The notes beneath the pieces were generated by a model that did not search any database, was not told the DNA's origin, and saw only the letters and a list, made by a program, of their open reading frames with translations. From assembly GCA_039922955.1 (NCBI GenBank), contig JBDTDR010000127.1, positions 1 to 20,715 of the forward strand: a stretch of 20,715 bases of DNA. Reading direction: 5' to 3'. How positions within the stretch are numbered: position 1 is the stretch's first letter; each line of letters starts with the position of its first letter. Of this stretch, positions 15,035 to 20,715 are shown piece after piece. The DNA is from Tumulicola sp039922955. Its GTDB lineage: Bacteria > Vulcanimicrobiota > Vulcanimicrobiia > Vulcanimicrobiales > Vulcanimicrobiaceae. The position numbers and the translations under genes were made by a program.

Positions 15035-17695
15035 ATGACGTTCGTTCACGATCCCGATCCGGCGGAAACCCAGGAGTGGCTCGAGGCGATGCGCGCCGTG
15101 GTGGCCGTGGAAGGGCCGGACCGCGCCCGGGAACTGATCGGACGTCTCGTCGACGAAGCGCAACGCGGCGGCGCGCACGTGTCGCTCGGACTCGAAACGC
15201 CGTACGTCAACACCCTGCCCGTCGAACTTCAGACGCCGATGCCCGGCGATCGCGAACTCGAAGCGCGCCTGCGCCACTACGTGCGCTGGAATGCGTTGGC
15301 GATGGTCGTGCGCGCGAACAAGCTCAGTTCGGAACTGGGCGGACACGTCGCTAGCTTTGCATCGGCGGCCACGCTCTACGACGTCGGCTTCAATCACTTC
15401 TTTCGCGCGCCGTCGGAGACGTTCGGCGGCGATCTCGTATTCTTGCAAGGACACTCCGCGCCCGGCTTTTACGCGCGCGCGTTCCTCGAAGGCCGCATCA
15501 CCGAGGCGCAGCTCGACAACTTTCGCCAGGAAGTCGGCGGGCAGGGTCTCTCGTCGTACCCGCACCCGTGGCTGATGCCGGAGTTTTGGCAGTATCCCAC
15601 GGTTTCCATGGGTTTGGGACCGATCATGTCGATCTACCAGGCCCGCTTCATGCGCTACCTGCACGATCGCGCGCTGATCGACGCGCAAGACCGCAAGGTG
15701 TGGGCGTTCCACGGCGACGGCGAAATGGACGAGCCCGAATCGCTCGGCGCCATCTCGCTCGCTGGGCGCGAAAAGCTCGACAACCTGATTTGGGTGATCA
15801 ACTGCAACCTGCAGCGGCTGGACGGCCCGGTGCGCGGCAACGGCAAGATCATTCAAGAACTCGAGCGCGTCTTCAAGGGTGCCGGCTGGAACGTCATCAA
15901 AGTCATCTGGGGAAGCAAGTGGGATCGTTTGCTGCGTCAAGACACGAGCGGACGCCTCGTCCAGGTCATGACGGAATGCGTCGACGGCGACTACCAAACG
16001 TTCAAATCGCGCAACGGTAAGTACGTGCGCGAAGCGTTTTTCGGGCGTTACCCGGAGACGGAGGCGCTGGTCGCCGATTTGACCGACGACGAAATCTGGG
16101 CTCTGCAGCGCGGCGGCCACGACTCGATTAAGGTGTACGCCGCCTACAAGAGCGCGTTCGAACACCGCGGCCAGCCGACCGTCGTGTTGGCGAAAACCAT
16201 CAAGGGTTACGGCATGGGTGTGGCGGGCGAAGCGCGCAACATCGCCCATCAAGCCAAGAAAATGGAAGTCGAAGCGATGCGCGCGTTTCGCGATCGCTTC
16301 TCCATTCCGGTGAGCGACGCCGAGATCGAGAAGATCCCGTTTTACAAGCCACCCGACGACAGCACCGAGATGCAGTATCTGCGCGAGCGCGTGGCGACGC
16401 TCGGTCAACTTCCGCAGCGGCGACGCACGTCCGCGTCGCTGCCGGTGCCGGAACTCTCGGCATTCGAGCCGCAGCTCAAGGGCACCGGCGAGCGCGAAAT
16501 ATCCACCACGATGGCTTTCGTCCGAATTCTCAATACGATCGTGCGCGACCCGACGATCGGCCCGCGCGTCGTGCCGATCGTGGCCGACGAGTCGCGCACT
16601 TTCGGCATGGAAGGGATGTTCCGGCAGCTCGGCATCTACTCGTCGGTCGGCCAGCTCTATCATCCGCAAGACGCGGAGCAGCTCATGTGGTACCGCGAGG
16701 ACAAACTCGGGCAGATTCTTCAGGAAGGCATCAACGAAGCGGGAGCGTTTTCGTCGTGGCTCGCGGCCGGGACGTCGTATTCAAACCACAATTTGCCGAT
16801 GATTCCGTTCTACATCTACTACTCGATGTTCGGATTTCAGCGCATCGGCGATTTGGCGTGGGCGGCCGGCGATAGCCGCACCCGCGGCTTTCTGCTGGGC
16901 GCGACGTCGGGTCGCACCACGCTCAACGGCGAGGGCCTGCAGCACGAAGACGGCAGCAGTCAAGTCGCGGCATCGTTCATCCCCAACTGCAAGAGCTACG
17001 ATCCCACCTACGGCTATGAGGTCGCGGCGATCATCCAGGACGGACTGCGGCGCATGTTGACCGATCAGGAGGACGGTTACTACTACATCACGCTGCTCAA
17101 CGAAAACTACGCCCATCCGGCGATGCCCGAAGGCGCGCTCGAGGGGATTCTGCGCGGGATGTATCTGCTGCGCGACGGCGGCGAATCGCCGAAGAACGAG
17201 CCGCGCGTGCAGCTCTTTGGGTCGGGAGCGATCCTGCGCGAAGTCCTCGCCGCGGCGGACCTGCTCGAAAAAGAGTGGAACGTTCGCAGCGACGTCTGGA
17301 GCGTAACCAGCTTCAACGAGCTGCAGCGCGACGGCGTCGCCGCGCGGCGCTGGAACTTGCTGCATCCCGAAGACGCGCCGCGACGCTCGTTCGTCGAGGA
17401 ATCGCTGGGCGGCCGCCCAGGACCGGGGATCGCCGCCACCGACTACATTCACACGTTTGCCGAACAAATTCATCCGTTCGTGGGGCGGCGCTACGTAACG
17501 CTCGGAACCGACGGCTTCGGACGAAGCGATTATCGCCGCAAGCTTCGCGAGTTCTTCGAGGTCAATCGCCACTTCGTGACGCTGGCGGCGCTCAAGGCGC
17601 TCGCGGAAGAAGGGACGATTCCGGCGGCAACCGCCGCCCAGGCCATTAAGAAGTATCATATCGATCCCAATAAGCCCAATCCGATCACCGTTTAA
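15035..17695 (+). CDS. aceE: Pyruvate dehydrogenase E1 component, homodimeric type
   Basis: This 886-residue protein has almost exactly the length of E. coli AceE (887). It decarboxylates pyruvate with thiamine diphosphate and passes the acetyl group to the lipoyl arm of E2, linking glycolysis to acetyl-CoA in the cytoplasm. The N-terminus (DPDPAETQEWLEAM) is the E2-binding type of segment. The thiamine diphosphate/Mg motif is GDGEMDEPES (227-236), ending in NCNLQRLDGPVRGNGKI (256-272), near identical to E. coli. GHSAPGFYARAFLEGR (139-154) and YGYEVAAIIQDGLRRM are further family blocks. GGCAGG precedes the ATG at 15035. aceF follows after 10 bases, so they form an operon. It depends on thiamine diphosphate, whose synthesis gene thiC is nearby. 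Confidence 0.97.
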   Translation: MTFVHDPDPAETQEWLEAMRAVVAVEGPDRARELIGRLVDEAQRGGAHVSLGLETPYVNTLPVELQTPMPGDRELEARLRHYVRWNALAMVVRANKLSSELGGHVASFASAATLYDVGFNHFFRAPSETFGGDLVFLQGHSAPGFYARAFLEGRITEAQLDNFRQEVGGQGLSSYPHPWLMPEFWQYPTVSMGLGPIMSIYQARFMRYLHDRALIDAQDRKVWAFHGDGEMDEPESLGAISLAGREKLDNLIWVINCNLQRLDGPVRGNGKIIQELERVFKGAGWNVIKVIWGSKWDRLLRQDTSGRLVQVMTECVDGDYQTFKSRNGKYVREAFFGRYPETEALVADLTDDEIWALQRGGHDSIKVYAAYKSAFEHRGQPTVVLAKTIKGYGMGVAGEARNIAHQAKKMEVEAMRAFRDRFSIPVSDAEIEKIPFYKPPDDSTEMQYLRERVATLGQLPQRRRTSASLPVPELSAFEPQLKGTGEREISTTMAFVRILNTIVRDPTIGPRVVPIVADESRTFGMEGMFRQLGIYSSVGQLYHPQDAEQLMWYREDKLGQILQEGINEAGAFSSWLAAGTSYSNHNLPMIPFYIYYSMFGFQRIGDLAWAAGDSRTRGFLLGATSGRTTLNGEGLQHEDGSSQVAASFIPNCKSYDPTYGYEVAAIIQDGLRRMLTDQEDGYYYITLLNENYAHPAMPEGALEGILRGMYLLRDGGESPKNEPRVQLFGSGAILREVLAAADLLEKEWNVRSDVWSVTSFNELQRDGVAARRWNLLHPEDAPRRSFVEESLGGRPGPGIAATDYIHTFAEQIHPFVGRRYVTLGTDGFGRSDYRRKLREFFEVNRHFVTLAALKALAEEGTIPAATAAQAIKKYHIDPNKPNPITV

Positions 17696-17705
17696 GGAGC
17701 CGAAG

Positions 17706-18992
17706 GTGAGCGACACGATCGATATCCGCGTCCCCGACATCGGCGACTTCAAAGACGTGCCCGTCGTCGAAGTGCTCGTCAAAGCCGGCCAAACGGTCGC
17801 CAAAGAAGCGCCCATCTTGGTGCTGGAGAGCGAAAAGGCGTCGCTGGAAATTCCCGCGCCGGCGGCGGGGATAATCGGCGAGATCATGGTGAAACCCGGC
17901 GACAAAGTTTCGCAGGGAAGCGTCATCGCAACGCTGACGGTCGGGGATGGAACTCCCGCCGCCGCACCCACCGAACCCGCGGCTGCGGCGGCACCGCAAC
18001 CGCCGCAACCGCAACCGCCGCCGCCGCCGCAGGAACGGCCACCGTCGCCGGCCGCGCCGGTTCCGCAATCCCGGGATGGTGCCATGGTGCATGCGAGTCC
18101 CGCGATTCGGCGGTTTGCGCGCGAGCTCGGTCTAGATCTGCGCGGGCTCGACGGCAGCGGCCCGCGCGGGCGAGTCACCCGCGACGACGTGCGAGGTTTC
18201 GTCAAATCGGCCTTACAGCGCGGCGCCGGCTCGGCGGCCGGCGCTTCGGGGATGCCGGGCGGCCTTCCGCCCTGGCCGAAAATCGATTTCGCCCAGTACG
18301 GTCCGATCGAACGCCAGCCGCTTTCGCGCATCAAGAAGCTCTCGGGCCCGAACCTGCATCGCAACTGGGTGCAGATTCCGCACATCACCAACTACGACCG
18401 AGCCGACGTCACCGGCCTCGAAGCGTTTCGCCAAACGATCAACGCCGAAGCGAGCAAACGCGGCGGCGCGAAGCTCACGATGCTGGCGTTCCTGATCAAG
18501 GCGTCGGCTGCGGCGCTGCAGCGCTTCCCGGAGTTTAACGCGTCGCTCGACGGCGACGAACTGATCTACAAACGCTATTATAACGTCGGCTTTGCCGCCG
18601 ACACGCCCAACGGCCTGGTCGTTCCGGTGCTCAAGAAGGCCGATGCGAAGGGCCTCCTCGCGATCGCCGCCGAGACGGCGGAACTGGCAGCCAAGGCGCG
18701 GGACGGAAAACTCTCGCTCGGCGACATGCAGGGCGGCACGTTCACGATCTCCTCGATCGGCGGCATCGGCGGCACGGCGTTTACCCAAATCGTCAACGCG
18801 CCGGAGGTCGCCATTCTCGGCGCGGTTCGTTCGTCGATCGAGCCCGTATGGAACGGCACGGCCTTCGAGCCGCGCTTGATGCTGCCGCTGAGCGTCAGCT
18901 ACGATCATCGCGTCGTCGACGGCGCCGGGGCGGCGCGTTTTCTCGTGTACCTCGCGTCGCTGCTGGCCGATTTTCGGCGCGCCGCATTGTAA
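17706..18992 (+). CDS. aceF: Dihydrolipoamide acetyltransferase, pyruvate dehydrogenase E2, one lipoyl domain
   Basis: The 428-residue E2 core enzyme moves acetyl groups from E1 to CoA. Domains in order are: a lipoyl domain (1-80) with lipoylated Lys44 in ESEKASLEI; an Ala/Pro linker (83-122) with a near-pure Pro/Gln stretch; a peripheral-subunit-binding domain (about 129-166, HASPAIRRFARELGLDLRGL); a second linker; and the catalytic domain from about 200. The latter ends in SYDHRVVDGAGA, where His401 and Asp405 form the HxxxD active site. E. coli AceF carries three lipoyl domains; this one has a single domain, which is common outside enterobacteria. The GTG start is chosen because GGAG follows the aceE stop by 1 base and sits about 6 bases before it. 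No lpd (E3) gene follows within the window. Confidence 0.96.
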   Translation: MSDTIDIRVPDIGDFKDVPVVEVLVKAGQTVAKEAPILVLESEKASLEIPAPAAGIIGEIMVKPGDKVSQGSVIATLTVGDGTPAAAPTEPAAAAAPQPPQPQPPPPPQERPPSPAAPVPQSRDGAMVHASPAIRRFARELGLDLRGLDGSGPRGRVTRDDVRGFVKSALQRGAGSAAGASGMPGGLPPWPKIDFAQYGPIERQPLSRIKKLSGPNLHRNWVQIPHITNYDRADVTGLEAFRQTINAEASKRGGAKLTMLAFLIKASAAALQRFPEFNASLDGDELIYKRYYNVGFAADTPNGLVVPVLKKADAKGLLAIAAETAELAAKARDGKLSLGDMQGGTFTISSIGGIGGTAFTQIVNAPEVAILGAVRSSIEPVWNGTAFEPRLMLPLSVSYDHRVVDGAGAARFLVYLASLLADFRRAAL

Positions 18993-19046
18993 CCCGCATT
19001 CACCAGATGCGTTTGCAAATCCGGTGCTGGCGAGTGGCGGTTTTGC

Positions 19047-19052
19047 TATAAT
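19047..19052 (+). promoter_or_regulatory. TATAAT -10-like box before transposase remnant
   Basis: TATAAT is a perfect match to the sigma-70 -10 consensus and lies 36 bases before the remnant's GTG. No good -35 stands at the right spacing; TTGCAA at 19013 is 28 bases upstream. It is likely a leftover of the insertion sequence's own promoter and might still read into the lipoprotein gene. Confidence 0.4.
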
Positions 19053-19087
19053 AGACAAGTGATTTATGCCGATGATGTAGCGCCGAA

Positions 19088-19457
19088 GTGACGAACCCGG
19101 CGGGTGAAGGCGAAAGCGGCGTTCTTCGACTCGATTTCGACTGCCGGGTGATGGTGCAGTTTCGCGGCTCGGTCGTCACGTCCGATGCGGGTCTGCTCGC
19201 CTACCGTGGAACTCGATAATGCGCTCGGATTGAGCGAACTTGCAGGCGAAACACTGGCCGACACGCGCACGGGCAAGAACGGCCAACATGCGTTGGTCGG
19301 GCTGCTGCGCCAATCCGTCTTCGGTCGGCTCGCTGGCTACGAAGACGTGAACGACGCCGAGCGCCTGCGCCACGATCCGGCCATGCGCTGGATCGTCGGC
19401 GGCAAAGCCTCAAAAGGCGCGCAGCCTCACCCCAGTCAGATGGGTCGTTTTGAAACG
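19088..19457 (+). pseudogene. IS1380-family transposase, N-terminal remnant, frameshifted and truncated
   Basis: Two frames together encode the start of an IS1380-family (DDE) transposase. The first, from the GTG at 19088, reads RLDFDCRVMVQFRGSVVTSD and AGLLAYR, then hits TAA at 19217. One extra G around 19208 shifts the rest: ELDNALGLSELAGETLADTR, GKNGQHALVGLLRQSVFGRL, AGYEDVNDAERLRHDPAMRW and a final QMGRFET. These blocks are highly typical of the family, whose transposases are about 400-470 residues, so only some 120 remain. After position 19457 the similarity ends abruptly and the catalytic region is missing. It is therefore dead. The element's left end may lie near 19021, just after aceF, but no matching inverted repeat was found on the other side. 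Confidence 0.88.
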
Positions 19458-19699
19458 AAATCGAGTGTCTCTCGCGGGGAACAAACGACGGGGGATCTGC
19501 GTCCCGACGAGCGCGGAAGCGCCGTTCTCGCCGCCAGATCGCGCCGAAATCTGCTCCTCTGGCCGAAACGGGCTGCGCCGCCGAGCCAAGCCGCGCGGTC
19601 GGAGCTTGGAAGAGCCCCTTTCGCGTCGAATCCCCAAGTTATATGGAGAATCCCGGCTGAGGTTGCCCCCGAGTGCTTAAAGACGCGATGCCGTTACCA
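19458..19699. other. Gap without a supported gene between transposase remnant and structured leader
   Basis: The frame that continues the transposase remnant stays open to 19817, but its residues are rich in Arg, Pro and Ser and do not resemble transposase. Two other frames here are also open on either strand, which is common in GC-rich DNA. I see no ribosome-binding site, no known family, and no IS terminus. It may be scrambled mobile-element DNA or an unrecognised repeat. Confidence 0.5.
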
Positions 19700-19870
19700 C
19701 TTGCGCCCCGTTGTTTGCAGGGTACAGGGGCTTTACCTCGCACGGTTTACTCCTTGGCACGCGGCCAAGCCACCGGGATCGCAGAGGGTGAAGACCCGGT
19801 CCGGCACCTTTTCCTAAGAGAGACAGGGCATCGCGACTATCGTTTGAGCCATCGGCTTTTCTTCTTCAGG
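19700..19870 (+). ncRNA. Putative structured 5' leader of the propeller lipoprotein gene
   Basis: Several short stems sit in a row. GCCCC (19705-19709) pairs with GGGGC (19727-19731). CTTGGC (19753-19758) pairs with GCCAAG (19764-19769). ACCGGG (19772-19777) pairs with CCCGGT (19795-19800), the last enclosing an alternative GGGT-GAAG-ACCC hairpin. AGCC-ATC-GGCT (19847-19857) is followed by TTTTCTTCTTC and then the Shine-Dalgarno AGGAGGGG. CCTTTTCCT at 19808-19816 could pair with that site. Taken together this looks like a regulatory leader with an expression platform, but I cannot match it to a known riboswitch class. It could also be chance pairing in GC-rich DNA. Confidence 0.35.
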
Positions 19871-19881
19871 AGGGGTTCTTC

Positions 19882-20715
19882 ATGAAGCGCCTTCACGGTC
19901 TCGTCTGGATGTGCCTCGGTGCACCGCTCTTAGCCGCATGCGGCGCAGGCAACAATGCGTATCCCACGATGTCTAACTCGATCTCAAGCCCCAATTACGG
20001 TTTTCCGTCGGTCGCGCGCGGGGCTCCGCAGACGAAACGCAAGAATCTTTATGTAGCAAACTTCGCAACGGGTTGCAGAAACTGCGGCAGCACCATAACC
20101 GTTTACGCTTCCGGCAGCACATCGGCGCTGCGTACGATCTCTGATGGAGTTAGAAAGCCTGAGGCGCTGGCGTTCGACGCATCGGGTAATCTTTACGTCG
20201 CTAATTACCGCCTTAGCTGCCGGGGCTGCGGTGGGAGCGTGACGGTCTACGCCCCGGGTAGCACGTCGGTGCTGCGAACGATTTCGCAAGGGATTAACTT
20301 CCCGACGGCCCTGGCTTTTGATGGATCTGGCAATCTCTACGTCGCAAACTGTTGTAACGTGGCATCGCGAGGATATGGAGGAGCCACGGTGTCGGTATAT
20401 GCCCCCGGCAGCAGCTCACTTCTACGGACTATAACCGCAGGAGTGAACTTTCCCGCGGACTTGGCGTTTGGTCAGCGCGGCTCGCTCTACGTATCAAACT
20501 ATTACGGCCCCAATGTAACCGTCTATGCGCCGGGGAGCGACAAACTGCAGCGTACTATCTCGCAGGGTCTGTCATACCCCGATCAGTTGGCACTAGACGC
20601 TTCTAGCAACCTGTACGTCTCGAACATTTACAGTAACGACGTTGAGGTTTACAAACACGGCAGCGGATCGGTGCTGCGGTCCATCTCTCAGGGAGTGCAT
20701 CAGCCAACTGCGCTC
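19882..20715 (+). CDS. Lipoprotein with NHL/beta-propeller-like repeats and CxxC pairs (3' end off the window)
   Basis: The ATG at 19882 is 6 bases after a strong AGGAGGGG. The frame is open to the right edge (278 residues). A type II signal peptide ends in the lipobox LAAC with Cys20, so the protein is lipid-anchored and exported. From residue 55 on a repeat of about 42-50 residues recurs: NLYVAN at 55, 103 and 151, SLYVSN at 201, NLYVSN at 243, each followed by VTVYAPGS-like and LRTISQG-like strands and a P..LAFD.SG turn. This fits NHL/SMP-30-like propeller blades; five are complete or nearly so. Blades 1 and 2 carry CRNC (65-68) and CRGC (113-116), blade 3 CC (157-158), and blades 4-5 have none. 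No enzyme function can be assigned. Codon use (AGA, ATA, TTA, CTA, TCA) is more AT-tolerant than in the neighbours. Similar proteins are plentiful in Eremiobacterota-like genomes (from memory, not checked). Confidence 0.85.
   Translation, partial: MKRLHGLVWMCLGAPLLAACGAGNNAYPTMSNSISSPNYGFPSVARGAPQTKRKNLYVANFATGCRNCGSTITVYASGSTSALRTISDGVRKPEALAFDASGNLYVANYRLSCRGCGGSVTVYAPGSTSVLRTISQGINFPTALAFDGSGNLYVANCCNVASRGYGGATVSVYAPGSSSLLRTITAGVNFPADLAFGQRGSLYVSNYYGPNVTVYAPGSDKLQRTISQGLSYPDQLALDASSNLYVSNIYSNDVEVYKHGSGSVLRSISQGVHQPTAL

Noticed and set aside
14870..16669. A 599-residue minus-strand open frame opposite aceE
   Set aside because: It is antisense to aceE, rich in Arg, His and Val, has no motif, and mirrors the codon pattern of a GC-rich gene.
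16781..18391. A 536-residue minus-strand open frame opposite aceE/aceF
   Set aside because: It is a low-complexity antisense shadow with Gly/Ser runs caused by the Ala/Pro linker of aceF.
18993..19020. Rho-independent terminator after aceF
   Set aside because: GCAT...ATGC makes only a 4-base stem and no T-run follows.
19410..19637. A 75-residue minus-strand gene
   Set aside because: It overlaps the transposase remnant, is Arg-rich, has no ribosome site, and is best explained by GC-driven open frames.
19185..19817. A 210-residue complete gene
   Set aside because: Its first 90 residues are the second frame of the IS1380 remnant and the rest has no protein-like pattern.

Overview
The window is high-GC, gene-dense DNA from a Gram-negative-type bacterium. 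Evidence for that cell type is a GmhB-like heptose phosphatase, an exported lytic transglycosylase, a lipobox protein and an AceE-type homodimeric pyruvate dehydrogenase E1. The gene style (tandem Asp-box propeller proteins, and a lipoprotein with repeated NLYVAN / VTVYAPGS motifs) resembles genomes of the Candidatus Eremiobacterota (WPS-2) group. That placement is a tentative inference, because the window holds no rRNA or other marker gene.

Left part, minus strand (1-3362): a tight operon of a sugar-porter MFS transporter, a GreA/GreB-like factor with a shortened coiled coil, and a large glycosyltransferase (GT2 domain followed by a probable GT4-like domain) that runs off the left edge. The genes are separated by only 3 bases each. 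A divergent serine hydrolase of the beta-lactamase/transpeptidase-like fold (3403-4260, +) starts 40 bp from the transporter, and its 3' end overlaps the next gene antisense.

Centre (4223-10659, minus): two full-length tandem paralogues of about 1,050-1,100 residues. Each is an exported multi-Asp-box (sortilin/VPS10-like) propeller protein, and the pair is joined by a GTGA start/stop overlap. Upstream lie an 11-bp-phased direct repeat, three copies of a 34-bp repeat and a 50-residue membrane protein ORF. A divergent lytic transglycosylase follows (11095-11733, +).

Right-centre: gmhB and thiC form a minus-strand pair. thiC is preceded by a clear TPP riboswitch that overlaps its ribosome-binding site. 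On the plus strand come an EamA/DMT transporter and the aceE-aceF pair for the pyruvate dehydrogenase complex. No lpd (E3) gene follows inside the window.

Right end: after aceF is a decayed N-terminal piece of an IS1380-family transposase, broken by a one-base frameshift and then cut off. It is followed by about 420 bp with no convincing gene, whose last 180 bp contain several stem-loops and a strong ribosome-binding site. These lead into a lipoprotein with a beta-propeller-like repeat domain and CxxC pairs, which runs off the right edge. The main candidates for something undescribed are this structured leader with its cysteine-bearing propeller lipoprotein, the tandem Asp-box pair with its repeat-rich upstream region, and the short-coil Gre factor placed between a sugar transporter and a glycosyltransferase.
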